Assembly: GCA_963709505.1 (NCBI GenBank)
Contig: CAVPXC010000033.1
Span: 1-64,000 of the forward strand
Source of the DNA: CAVPXC01 sp963709505
GTDB lineage: Bacteria; Chloroflexota; Anaerolineae; JAAEKA01
Direction of reading: 5' to 3'
Length of the DNA stretch: 64,000 nt
A model generated the notes under the pieces. It worked only from the letters and a program-made list of their open reading frames with translations. It did not search any database and was not told where the DNA came from. This document shows, piece after piece, positions 55,320 through 64,000 of the stretch. The number at the start of each line of letters is the position of its first letter. Position 1 is the stretch's first letter. A program made the position numbers and the translations under genes.

Positions 55320-56812
55320 CTACCGCAGCAGTAACAGCGTCGAAAGCGGTATGCTGACAATGCGCGGGTCGTCTGTAACCGGTTCATCCGTCAACGTCAC
55401 GATAATGCCAAAGGGAGCGTTGTACACGGATTTTTCGACGAAGCTACGCAGCCCGCGGGTATCATCCCAGCCAATTCGGGTGCGATATTTCACTTCCATG
55501 GGGATACGTTGCTCACCCACGGTCAGAATGAAGTCGATTTCAGGCTCGGCCGAGCGTTCGGGAAAATGGGCGACGTCGAGACTCGTGATGGATTTAAGGA
55601 AATACCCCGCTGCGCTTTCGGCGATGTGCCCGGCCAAGTCGCGCAGATGGGATTGGCGCTCGAGCCCGCTGGCGTCCAACGGTATAACTTCCTGCAGCCA
55701 ACTCGCGCGCAATGCATGGTCGCACAAGCAGAGTTTTTGCGCGCCGCGCGCGCTTGAGCCGAAGCTCCAGGGGTTCGATCAGGCGAATCAGAAGCGTGCC
55801 GTCAAGAAGCTTGAGATACGCCAGGATCCGTTGCCACCCAATATTGGCGTTCATCGAACGTTTGATTTCGTCAAGATAGAGTGCCTGTTTGGGCGATTGC
55901 CCCGCATAACGACAAGCCAGTCGAAAAACCTCTTCGAGGAGATGCTCATCGCGCTTGGCGCCCCTCGGTCCCACGCGTAAATCGTGTTGGATCGCTCGAC
56001 GGATCACGGTATCATTCAACTGATCGGCGAGTTCATCCCAGGGAACATCCGGATGAGAATGGGCGATGGGATAAGCGCCGCGTTCGGAGAACGCTCTGAA
56101 CGCCACGTCGCGCTCGATACGTTGATGCAACCCGTGTTCCCGAAGACCCAGCCAAAATCCCTTCTCTCTGAGGGGCGCCAGACCATTGACCAGCAGATAG
56201 GGCGCCAGAACGTCCTTCGTTGCGGATCTCGGCGATTTCGCGCAGGAACAAAGGTCCCATCTCAAGCGTGCTGATGCGGCCTGCCAGGCTATCGCGTCCC
56301 TGCTCGATGCGGAGCGATGAGCTGCCGGTTACCATGACACGGACGGCGCTCGTGTCCACAAGGAACTTCAATTGCGGCGCCCAGGCATCCAGGTTCTGGA
56401 CTTCATCCAGGAAAAGAAAAACGGATTGCCCTTCCTGCGCGGCCTGGTTGAACGTTTTGCGCAGAATCGTCTGCTCAAACCAATCGGACAGGCGAAGAAT
56501 CGGCTCTTGTAGTTTGCGGATCTCAGGCAACTCGTCGAACTGGATATAGCAAATATGGGCGGGCGGCACGCCTTCGTCCAACAATGTCTGGATCATCTGC
56601 AGCACAAGTGTGCTCTTGCCGACCTGCCGTGGGCCGCTGAGTACGGTGATTTTCGCGAGACCTTGTTTCAAACGCCTCAAAGCCAGCGGAAAGGCCCATC
56701 GTCTTACCGGTGGCAGAGGCGCTTGCGGCAATCCGCGCCACCATGGGTTCAAACGGGTGATGTCAGCTTCTAGCCCTTGGGTCATAAACTCAAAGAATTG
56801 ACGAGTGGTCAT
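55320..56812 (-). pseudogene. AAA ATPase with DUF4143 domain, frame broken twice
   Basis: An ATP-binding protein of the AAA_14/DUF4143 type, about 495 residues when joined. Walker A is SGPRQVGKSTLVLQMI and Walker B SVFLFLDEVQNL; then VMVTGSSSLRI and GRISTLEMGPLFLREI. The DUF4143 part has YLKLLDGTLLIRLIEPL and the nuclease-like end EIDFILTVGEQRIPMEVKYR (Asp, Glu and Lys of a PD-(D/E)xK-like fold). Breaks fall near 56230 and 55725. Such genes are common and mobile; some act in toxin-antitoxin-like or defence settings, but the role is unknown. Confidence 0.85.
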
Positions 56813-57049
56813 AGAAATCCTCAGGAGTTGGGGCGAATCGCGGCAGCGCCAGAAAAGTATACATCATTCTTGGTGAATTGGGCAACCGGTTTGTGTTCCA
56901 CAACGCGCTCGATTGGCCGTTCCTCTTGCCAGCGGGACGACCTGGCCTCACGCGATGTGCTTGGCGTCCGCATGTGAGTATGTTACAATGGAGCAGGCGT
57001 TTGGTGAAAACTGTACTGGCTCGCGACTGGGCTGAGAAAGGAGGCTGCG

Positions 57050-57880
57050 ATGGCATCACCGTTTCCGGGCATGGACCCGTACCTGGAAGGCGAGATGTGG
57101 CAGGAGTTCCACGAACGGCTTGCCAATCAGGTAAGCGCTGAGCTCATGCCGCAACTGGCGCCCAAGTACGTAGCGCTGCTGGCCAAGCGCTACGTGGTTG
57201 CAGCCCCTACGACGGGCGCGTTGTCTGGAATGGGCTTGAACATCATCGATTGGCCTGCACAGCGAGTCATCTATCCTGATGTGCATGTCGTCGCCCCGCG
57301 GCCCCCGACTTTGAGGGAACCCTCCGCAGACTACGGCGCTGGCGTGGCCGTGATGGAGCCCGCAATCGAGCTGGCAAGCCCCATGCCTGAGCAAGTGCCC
57401 CTGCTAAGTGTCGAGATTCGCGATGTGGCTCAACGCCGGCTGGTAACGCTGATCGAGATCTTATCTCCGGTCAACAAGCGCGGCACAGGCGCGCGGGAGT
57501 ACGCCCAACGGCGCATCGAGCTCCTGCAGACCCGCACGCACATTTTGGAGATCGACTTGCTGCGCGGTGGCACACGGATTGAGCTGCTGGCCGAGCCACC
57601 GCCCGCCTCTTACTACGTCTACTTGAGCCGAACTGAGCGGCGCCCCTACACGCAAATCTGGCCCGTGTCCTTGCGCCAACGCCTGCCGGCCGTACCGGTG
57701 CCCCTGCTTTCCCCCGACCCTGACGTCGTCCTGGATCTGCAGGCCGCGGTTGACGCCTGCTTCGCGCTGGTGGGCTACGAACGCCTGCTCGACTACGCAT
57801 CGCCCCCTCCACCACCTCCACTCGATGCAACAGATAACGAATGGGTTGCTAGCTGTCTGCAGGCGGTTGGCCCGCACTGA
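57050..57880 (+). CDS. DUF4058 family protein
   Basis: A 276-residue soluble protein starting MASPFPGMDPYLEGEMWQEF, the hallmark of DUF4058, with VSVEIRD-like LLSVEIRDVAQRRLVTLIEI, LSPVNKRGTGAREYAQRR and HILEIDLLRGG. The conserved Glu-x-Leu-Ser-Pro and Glu-Asp region suggests a nuclease-like fold, which is speculative. Function unknown; the family is common in cyanobacteria, planctomycetes and Chloroflexota. AAAGGAGG precedes the ATG. Confidence 0.92.
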   Translation: MASPFPGMDPYLEGEMWQEFHERLANQVSAELMPQLAPKYVALLAKRYVVAAPTTGALSGMGLNIIDWPAQRVIYPDVHVVAPRPPTLREPSADYGAGVAVMEPAIELASPMPEQVPLLSVEIRDVAQRRLVTLIEILSPVNKRGTGAREYAQRRIELLQTRTHILEIDLLRGGTRIELLAEPPPASYYVYLSRTERRPYTQIWPVSLRQRLPAVPVPLLSPDPDVVLDLQAAVDACFALVGYERLLDYASPPPPPPLDATDNEWVASCLQAVGPH

Positions 57881-57957
57881 TCGGCCGGCGGCGGTGCGGG
57901 ATTGGATTCAACGGTGGCGAAACCGGGTACTACACCAGAATTCACCACTCATTTGCC

Positions 57958-60900
57958 ATGCCTAACTTCACATATCGCAAACTTCTGTCGACCTTCGGCT
58001 CTCTGGCCGTACTGACATTGACTGTCTTGTCATCTACGGCGTCGGCCACACCCGGCCGTGCCGAAGCGGGCGATGTTCAAATCCGGATAGCGACCACCCA
58101 CCTCAACGCGCCCGCCGAACCGTGCACGGACAGCTTCGTCGCCATCCCCCTTGACCACACCACCACCGTCCCCGGCGACACGGTCGATCACTACGAAGCC
58201 AACGGCGCCGGCGTTGCCATCGGCGACCTCGACAACGACGGCGACTTGGACGTCGTCCTGGCGAACCACGCCGGGCCAAACACGATCCTGTGGAATGAAG
58301 GGGGCCTGCACTTTCGTACCGAGCGGATGGACCATGGCGACTCGCGCGCGGTGAGCGTCGTCGACGTCGATGCCAACGGCTGGCTGGATATCGTCTTCAC
58401 CCGGCGGACTGGCGGCATGGCCTGGTGGCAGAATCGTGGCCAGGCCGGCGAGCCCGGTCGCTTCCGCCGCGAGGTGCTGCCCGGCGTCGCTCGCCCAGCC
58501 TATGCCATGGCCTGGGGTGACCTGGATGCCGATGGCGATCTGGATCTCGTCATCGGCTCCTACGATGCCAGCCTGTTGGATGACCTGGGCAATGAATTTC
58601 TCTTGAAGGGCGGAGGCGGGGTTACTTTCTACGAAAACCGCGCCGGCAGGTTCGTGCCAACCGGCTTGGAGTCCAAAGCGCAGGCGATGGCGATTGCCCT
58701 GTTCGACGTCGACCGCGACGGCCGGCGAGACATCGTGGTGGGCAACGACTTCGCCGTCCCGGACCATGCTTGGATCCGTGGAGAGTCTGCCTGGCAGCGC
58801 ACATCGTTTGAGACCACCAGCCACAGCACGATGAGCCTGGATGCCGGCGACGTCGACAACGACGGCGTATTTGAGCTGTTCTCGACCGACATGATGCCTA
58901 TTGACGACGCACCTGCGACCGTCGCAGCGTGGGATCCGCTGATGGCCGGCATGGTCGATCCGATCGACCCAGCCGATCCACAAATCATGTCGAACGTGCT
59001 CCAGGTGGCAACCGAAAAGGCGGGCTATCAAAACGCGGCCCGGCCGCGCGGCGTCGACGCGACGGGCTGGAGCTGGTCGGCGAAGTTCGGCGATCTGGAT
59101 CAGGATGGGCTGCTGGACCTGTACGTGGTCAACGGGATGATCGAGTCGACGATGCTGGCTCACCTGCCCGACCACGAGCTGGTCGAGGCCAACCAGGCGA
59201 TGCACAACGTCGGCGACGGTTTTTTCCGGCCGGCGCCGCAGTGGCAGCTTGGCTCGTCCGCCAGCGGCCGCGGCATGAGCATGGCCGACCTGGATGGCGA
59301 CGGCGATCTGGACATCGTCGTCAACAACCTGCGACAACCAGCCCAGCTTTTCGAGAACCGGCTGTGCGGAGGCCAGAGCCTTCTCGTCGACCTGCGCTGG
59401 CCGGGCAGCGCTAATGCACACGCCATCGGCGCCGAGCTTACGCTCAAAACCAGTGACGAAACAATGACGCGAGACGTGCGCTCCGGCAGCGGATACCTGT
59501 CCGGCGACCCATCGCGTAGTCACTTTGGCATTCCGGCTGGCGCATCGACGCAATCCCTGGAGATCCGTTGGCCCGATGGGGTCCTCTCAACAATACGCGA
59601 TCTCCAACCCAACACACTGCTAATGGTGACTCGCGAAGACACCGTCAGACCAAGTCCCGACAAGTCCGCTGCGCCCAACTCTCCGAACAGCACCCTGCGA
59701 GCCATCATCGCCCAGCAAGGCTTGACCGGCGACCCCAGCACCGGTCGCGAGCTGCCCGATATTGAAGACCCGCTGGCGCAGTTGGGGATGAAACTGTTCT
59801 TCACCAAAGCGCTCGGCGGCGACAAAGACTCGGCCTGTGTGACCTGCCACCACCCGCTGCTGGGCGGCGGGGATGGCCTGGCGCTGTCTATCGGCGTCGG
59901 CGCGACGGAGCCGGACCTGCTCGGGCCCGGACGGACCCATCCTAGCGACTATTTCAATGTTCCACGCAACGCGCCCACCACGTTCAACATCGGGCTGTGG
60001 GACCAGGTCTTGTTTTTCGATGGCCGGGTGGAGAGTCTGGGCAAAACCGCCGGCAAGAACGGCGACGATGGTCTCGGAATCCGAACCCCAGATACGCGTC
60101 TTGGCATTGCGGATCCCAGCGCCGGCGACAGCTTGGTCACGGCCCAAGCGCGCTTTCCTGTGACGTCCAAAGAAGAAATGCGCGGCTCATCCTTCGAGTT
60201 CCACCGGCCAAACCGTCTCGTGCGTGAACATCTCGCCGCCCGTTTGGGCGACTACGGGTCGGGCAAGCAAGAGCTGGACATTAACCAATGGATTGACGAA
60301 TTCCAGCAGGTCAAGGAAGGCCAGAACGTCGAGGGTGTCATCAGCTACGACACCATAGCCGCAGCCATGGCTGCCTACCAGAAGTCACAGGTCTTCGTCG
60401 ACACCCCATGGCGAGCCTATGTCCAGGGCGACGACGGCGCAATCGATGAGTCGGCCAAACGCGGCGCGCTGCTGTTTTACTCGGAGATCGGTAAAAGCGG
60501 CGCAGGATGCGCCGAGTGCCATCAGGGCGACTTCTTTACCGACGAGCAGTTCTACACTCTTGCCATTCCGCAGATTGGCAATGGCAAGGGCGATGGTCCT
60601 CACGGCGACGATGATTTCGGACGCTTCCGCGAGACCGGGCGTGCGGACGATCTCTATGCCTTTCGCACGCCGACCCTGTTGAACGTCGAGGTGACGGGAC
60701 CGTACGGTCACGACGGCGCGTACGATACCTTGGAAGGCATCGTGCGCCATCATCTCAATCCCGTCGAAGCCGTGCGATCGTATGATCCTGGCCGGCTCGA
60801 TCCGGCAGTCAAGACAACTCACCTCGTGCCCAACACCCAGCGCGCCCTGGCTAAACTGGCCGCCGATCGCCGGATGGGGTGGACGCCCCTCCAGGATGTC

Positions 60901-61137
60901 GATCTGACGCCCAGTCAGGTAGACGACCTGGTAAGGTTCCTACTGAGCCTGACCGATCCATGCGTCAAGAGCCCAAGCTGTCTGGCCCCTTGGATCCCCG
61001 ATGACCTTGACGGCGATCCTGACGAGCTCAGGCTACGTCCGACTATCCCTTCGCTGACACCTCAGACGCGTTGGCAGGGCTTCTCAAGAGTCCACCCACG
61101 TGTCACGCTGAGCGGGTCAAATGGAAAACCTGAATGA
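57958..61137 (+). CDS. FG-GAP/ASPIC repeat protein fused to a di-heme cytochrome c peroxidase
   Basis: A 1059-residue secreted protein (signal GSLAVLTLTVLSSTASA). Residues 75-490 are a beta-propeller of FG-GAP/VCBS repeats with calcium loops such as DLDNDGDLD, DVDANGWLD, DLDADGDLD, DVDRDGRRD, DLDQDGLLD and DLDGDGDLD. An ASPIC/UnbV domain follows (HAIGAELTLKTSDETMTRDV, then GSGYLSGDPSRSHFG). From residue 610 it is a MauG/CcpA-like di-heme peroxidase: heme sites C627-VTCH and C851-AECH. This combination is unusual. The last residues (HPRVTLSGSNGKPE) are from a palindrome at 61096-61242. No Shine-Dalgarno is obvious at ATG 57958. Confidence 0.88.
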   Translation: MPNFTYRKLLSTFGSLAVLTLTVLSSTASATPGRAEAGDVQIRIATTHLNAPAEPCTDSFVAIPLDHTTTVPGDTVDHYEANGAGVAIGDLDNDGDLDVVLANHAGPNTILWNEGGLHFRTERMDHGDSRAVSVVDVDANGWLDIVFTRRTGGMAWWQNRGQAGEPGRFRREVLPGVARPAYAMAWGDLDADGDLDLVIGSYDASLLDDLGNEFLLKGGGGVTFYENRAGRFVPTGLESKAQAMAIALFDVDRDGRRDIVVGNDFAVPDHAWIRGESAWQRTSFETTSHSTMSLDAGDVDNDGVFELFSTDMMPIDDAPATVAAWDPLMAGMVDPIDPADPQIMSNVLQVATEKAGYQNAARPRGVDATGWSWSAKFGDLDQDGLLDLYVVNGMIESTMLAHLPDHELVEANQAMHNVGDGFFRPAPQWQLGSSASGRGMSMADLDGDGDLDIVVNNLRQPAQLFENRLCGGQSLLVDLRWPGSANAHAIGAELTLKTSDETMTRDVRSGSGYLSGDPSRSHFGIPAGASTQSLEIRWPDGVLSTIRDLQPNTLLMVTREDTVRPSPDKSAAPNSPNSTLRAIIAQQGLTGDPSTGRELPDIEDPLAQLGMKLFFTKALGGDKDSACVTCHHPLLGGGDGLALSIGVGATEPDLLGPGRTHPSDYFNVPRNAPTTFNIGLWDQVLFFDGRVESLGKTAGKNGDDGLGIRTPDTRLGIADPSAGDSLVTAQARFPVTSKEEMRGSSFEFHRPNRLVREHLAARLGDYGSGKQELDINQWIDEFQQVKEGQNVEGVISYDTIAAAMAAYQKSQVFVDTPWRAYVQGDDGAIDESAKRGALLFYSEIGKSGAGCAECHQGDFFTDEQFYTLAIPQIGNGKGDGPHGDDDFGRFRETGRADDLYAFRTPTLLNVEVTGPYGHDGAYDTLEGIVRHHLNPVEAVRSYDPGRLDPAVKTTHLVPNTQRALAKLAADRRMGWTPLQDVDLTPSQVDDLVRFLLSLTDPCVKSPSCLAPWIPDDLDGDPDELRLRPTIPSLTPQTRWQGFSRVHPRVTLSGSNGKPE

Positions 61138-61242
61138 AGTTGAACGCCTTAGCGAAGCGTCCCGTGTTTCATAGAGGGGACGCTTCGCTAGGGCTTTGAG
61201 CGGTGCAAGGTGTCGATATGACCCGCTCAGCGTGACACGTGG
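61096..61242. repeat. Large palindrome with CCACGTGTCACGCTGAGCGG arms
   Basis: Outer arms of 24 bases (61096-61119 and 61219-61242) are perfect complements; inner arms AGCGAAGCGTCCC and GGGACGCTTCGCT pair around GTGTTTCATAGA. The left arm encodes the end of the upstream protein. The rest of the 350-base spacer to 61491 shows no gene. Confidence 0.9.
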
Positions 61243-61490
61243 CAACGACGGTGCGACTTTTGAACAGCCCTGGACACGTAGGAATGGCTGTTGCACGCTG
61301 GCGGTTTTTGCTGTACAATGCACCAATCAGTGGCTCCTCAGCCAAACGTGGCGCGCTCCCTCGAAATCATCAGCATAGACGCCATGTTCAACGTTTACCC
61401 CGGTGTGCCGCCGGCTGTTTCGTCCTTTTGATTGCGTCGCGTTCCGTACCCGCGCCAGGCAACTGGCAGTCCACTCCCGAGTGACCCCCT

Positions 61491-62822
61491 ATGTCCGATA
61501 CGCTGGTCGACGATGCCCGGCAGCGGGCGACTGATATTCTTCATCGCTGCGCGACCCCGCACGGCTTTCGTGCCTCCGCGCTGGCAGCCGGCTACCCGCA
61601 GATTTGGGCGCGCGACAGCATGATCGTCTTCCTGGGCGCGGCAGCCACCGGCGAGCCGGCCCTCCTCGCCGCCGGAAAAGCCTCGCTGGAGATCATGAGC
61701 CGGCACCAATCCCTGCGCGGGATGATCCAGCTCAACGTCAACCCTGACACCGGCTACGTTAGCACGGAGAACGCCGGCTCGGTCGACGGCAACCTGTGGT
61801 ACCTGCTGGGCCATTATCTGCACCTGCAATTGACCGGCGACGTTGAGTTCATGGCCAGGCACTGGCGCACCATCGACCGGGCGATGACCTGGCTCGAATA
61901 CCAGGACATGAACGAGTGCGGGCTGCTTGAGGTGCCAGAGGCGGGCGACTGGATGGACCTGCTGGCGGTGCGCTACAACGTCTTGTACGACAACGTGCTC
62001 TATTACGCCGCGACGCTGGCCTATCAAATCATGTGCCGCCAATTGCCTGAGGGCATACTCTGCCACCAACTCCCTGTGAATCCGTTGGGCATCCACGAAC
62101 GGCTCAATCTGCTGATGTGGATCGACCGCTGTTGGGTGGCCGAACACTTTGCCGAACACCTGGACAAGCTCAAGTCCATCCGCCTGGAATGGTTCATGCT
62201 CTATCACAACATGGGCACGATCTCGAGCCGGCCATACTACCTTCCCTGGGTGGCATTTCGCGAATACGGCGACTGGTGCGACAGCCTTGGCAATTTGCTG
62301 GCGATTCTGACCGGCGTCGCCGATCGCCATCGAGCCGAGCACATCCTGCGCTACATGCATCAGGTAGGCATGGCCGAGCCTTACCCCACCAAGGCCATCC
62401 ACCCGCCCATCTACCCAAACGAGGCCAACTGGCGCGAGTATTACCGCAGCCGCAACCTCAACTTGCCGCATCAGTATCACAACGGCGGCATCTGGCCGAT
62501 GATTGGCGGGTTCCACGTCGCGGCGCTGGTGCGTCACGGCTGGACCAGCGAGGCCGAGCGCCTGCTGCACTCCCTGGCCGACGCTAACCGCCAGGGCATG
62601 TATCAAGACTGGGAGTTCACCGAGTGGATGCACGGCGAGAGCGGCCATCCGATGGGCTTCGGCCAGCAAGGCTGGTCGGCAGCCATGTTCCTCTACGCCG
62701 AGAACGCCGCACGCACCGGTAAGCTGCCGTTGTTCGACGATCTGCTGGCCGCCAAACCCTCGGCGGCCGTCGCGGCCGAGGTGAACGAGGTCTACGATCA
62801 CGCCGGTGGGGGGCCGGCTTAG
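61491..62822 (+). CDS. GH100-like (alpha/alpha)6 glycosidase
   Basis: A 443-residue soluble enzyme with the (alpha/alpha)6 barrel motifs of neutral/alkaline invertases and amylo-1,6-glucosidase-like proteins: GYPQIWARDSMIVFLGA near residue 34 (Asp as general acid candidate), NAGSVDGNLWYLLGHYL, EVPEAGDWMDLLAV, and near the end YHNGGIWPMIGGFHVAALV with GHPMGFGQQGWSAAMFLYA. It probably hydrolyses sucrose or another glucoside in the cytoplasm. A sugar-binding lipoprotein gene follows. The ATG at 61491 has GAGTGACCCCCT before it, without a strong Shine-Dalgarno sequence. Confidence 0.8.
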   Translation: MSDTLVDDARQRATDILHRCATPHGFRASALAAGYPQIWARDSMIVFLGAAATGEPALLAAGKASLEIMSRHQSLRGMIQLNVNPDTGYVSTENAGSVDGNLWYLLGHYLHLQLTGDVEFMARHWRTIDRAMTWLEYQDMNECGLLEVPEAGDWMDLLAVRYNVLYDNVLYYAATLAYQIMCRQLPEGILCHQLPVNPLGIHERLNLLMWIDRCWVAEHFAEHLDKLKSIRLEWFMLYHNMGTISSRPYYLPWVAFREYGDWCDSLGNLLAILTGVADRHRAEHILRYMHQVGMAEPYPTKAIHPPIYPNEANWREYYRSRNLNLPHQYHNGGIWPMIGGFHVAALVRHGWTSEAERLLHSLADANRQGMYQDWEFTEWMHGESGHPMGFGQQGWSAAMFLYAENAARTGKLPLFDDLLAAKPSAAVAAEVNEVYDHAGGGPA

Positions 62823-62913
62823 TGAGATAGTGCGGTAGTGCGGTAGTGCGGTAGTGCGGTAGTGCGGTAGTGCGATCGTCGTGCCGTCATTCCCGCTTTT
62901 GCGGGAATGACGG
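62822..62913. repeat. TAGTGCGG octamer array and CGTCATTCCCGC hairpin
   Basis: Six eight-base TAGTGCGG units (62829-62874) start at the stop of the GH100-like gene. A CCGTCATTCCCGC...GCGGGAATGACGG hairpin at 62884-62913 follows, a repeat type common in many bacteria. The spacer up to 63080 has nothing else evident. Confidence 0.88.
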
Positions 62914-63079
62914 CGGGAGTGACGATGCTTTAGCAATGGGTATCCCCTGGTCCTGCCGGCTGCACTGACACCCAAACAGGCGCCATGTCAAAGCTGGTCA
63001 GAACCCAGGTTTATTGTGTCGATGAAGTGTGACCACCGGTTCGCACACGAAATCCGTCAAACTCGAAGGAGGAGTCGCT

Positions 63080-64000
63080 ATGAGAAGCAAGCATCTGTTC
63101 CTCGTTTTTAGTCTCTTGATGGTGGCCGTGTTGGCGCTGAGCGCCTGCGCGCCACCGGCCACGCCAACGCCGCCGGCCGAAGCTCCTGCCGCCCCGGCCG
63201 AGCAACCTACCGAAGCCGCTGCCGCCCCCGCCGAGCCCGTCACGATCACCTGGGCCTTCTGGGGCAGCCCAGAAGAAGCCGCCAGCCACAAGATCGTCGC
63301 CGATGCCTTCATGGCAGAGCACCCAGAGATCACCATCGAGCTCTGGAACCAGCCCTGGGATGATTATTTCACCAAGATCCAGGCGCTGTGGGCGAGTGGC
63401 GACGCGAAGACGATCCCGGATGTGGCCTTCCTGTGGCCAACGCCCAAATACGCGGCCGAGGGCGTGCTTGAAAACCTGGACTCTTACATCCAGAAATCCG
63501 GCTACGACCTGAACGACTACTGGCCAGGCCTGTTGGAGTCGGCCAAGTATAACGGCAGCGTCTACGGCTTTCCACGCGATATCGACGTGGGCATCCTCTA
63601 TTACAACAAGGACCTCTTCGACAAAGCCGGCGTCGCGTATCCCACCGATAGCTGGACCTGGAAAGACCTGCTTGCGGCCGCCGAGAAGCTGACCATCAAG
63701 GATGCCAGCGGCAACGTCACCCAGTACGCGCTGGCGATGGAGAACAACAGCAAATACGACAAGTGGGTCAACCAGAACGGCGGCGCGATCCTGGACGATT
63801 ATGTCAATCCGTCTAAGTGCATGCTCGCCGACCCCAAGTCGGTCGAGGCTGTCAAATTCTTCGCCGACATGATGGCCAACGGCAATGCCATGCGCGACGC
63901 CGACCTCAGCCAGGCTGGCGGCGATGCATCCGTGTTCCCGGCTGGCCAGGCGGCGATGATCATGCAGAACACCAGCCGTATATCGGGCTTCAACAAGGCC
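63080..64000 (+). CDS. ABC transporter sugar-binding lipoprotein (3' end outside window)
   Basis: The first 307 codons of an extracellular solute-binding protein, family 1. The signal LFLVFSLLMVAVLALSAC ends in a lipobox Cys; an Ala/Pro/Thr linker follows, then the mature fold VTITWAFWGSPEEAASHKIV, WDDYFTKIQALWASGD, DVAFLWP, YGFPRDIDVGILYYNKDLFDKAG and SWTWKDLLAAAEKL, typical of CUT1-type sugar uptake systems. AAGGAGGAG lies about 6 bases before the ATG. The permease genes probably follow beyond the window, and the GH100-like enzyme may use the imported sugar. Confidence 0.93.
   Translation, partial: MRSKHLFLVFSLLMVAVLALSACAPPATPTPPAEAPAAPAEQPTEAAAAPAEPVTITWAFWGSPEEAASHKIVADAFMAEHPEITIELWNQPWDDYFTKIQALWASGDAKTIPDVAFLWPTPKYAAEGVLENLDSYIQKSGYDLNDYWPGLLESAKYNGSVYGFPRDIDVGILYYNKDLFDKAGVAYPTDSWTWKDLLAAAEKLTIKDASGNVTQYALAMENNSKYDKWVNQNGGAILDDYVNPSKCMLADPKSVEAVKFFADMMANGNAMRDADLSQAGGDASVFPAGQAAMIMQNTSRISGFNKA

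Overview
The window looks like the chromosome of a GC-rich, aerobic, free-living bacterium, most probably a member of the Chloroflexota (Anaerolineae/Caldilineae type). This rests on a LysW-dependent alpha-aminoadipate lysine pathway, an A2-type heme-copper oxidase operon headed by a receiver-like protein, many small lipoproteins, and intergenic spacers packed with 7-8 nt tandem repeats. Taxonomy is inferred from gene content only. No rRNA, tRNA, transposase, prophage or CRISPR array was seen.

Layout. 0-4.1 kb: a broken amidase, a thiolase-like protein and a broken CoA-transferase. 4.5-14.5 kb: respiratory operon with a receiver-like protein, COX2 (c-type heme domain, badly frameshifted here), COX1, COX4, COX3, CtaG, a YtkA-like protein, SURF1, a FixH-like lipoprotein, a polyferredoxin and heme o synthase CtaB. 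14.6-20 kb: two bactofilins, YigZ and DUF5661 proteins (minus strand), a tocopherol-cyclase-like protein, a zincin and inositol-phosphate synthase. 20.5-25.3 kb: pantothenate/CoA genes panB, panE, panC, coaX, panD behind a promoter and structured leader. 25.35-36.7 kb: lysine biosynthesis lysW-X-Y-Z-J, homocitrate synthase, a single-chain homoaconitase, homoisocitrate dehydrogenase and a methyltransferase-LysK chimera, preceded by a strong promoter, a lysine-rich leader peptide and terminators. 36.9-40.3 kb: a lipoprotein, queF and a rhodanese. 40.5-45.4 kb: a copper-handling set with a huge Met/His/Cys-rich lipoprotein, a multicopper oxidase, a FixH-like lipoprotein, a DUF1573-like protein, a SHOCT protein and a rhodanese lipoprotein. 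45.5-49.3 kb: histidine kinase, SseB-like protein and a degenerate NtrC-type regulator. 49.6-53.3 kb: PCYCGC lipoprotein, CuA-type cupredoxin, NapH-like polyferredoxin and a CuA-cytochrome c fusion. 53.3-64 kb: a K+/H+ antiporter, an AAA ATPase, DUF4058, an FG-GAP/cytochrome-c-peroxidase fusion, a GH100-like enzyme and the start of a sugar-binding lipoprotein.

Most notable. (1) Two genes, a rhodanese (TGA at 39761-39763, minus) and a DUF1573-like protein (TGA at 44096-44098), have an in-frame TGA where a Cys is expected. Each TGA is followed at the right distance by a hairpin with GU in its loop, so both are candidate selenoproteins. (2) More than twenty spacers hold palindromes of degenerate 7-8 nt tandem repeats. 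Several supply the stop codon of the upstream gene, and others sit in frame inside lysine genes. One joins the two homoaconitase subunits and one lies at the methyltransferase-LysK junction. (3) A candidate lysine attenuator precedes lysW.

Caution. About two dozen single-base frame breaks occur across conserved genes, mostly without other decay, which suggests an indel-prone assembly. Genes broken two or more times are typed as pseudogene, but many are probably intact in the organism. Function names are from recognised motifs; no database search was run.
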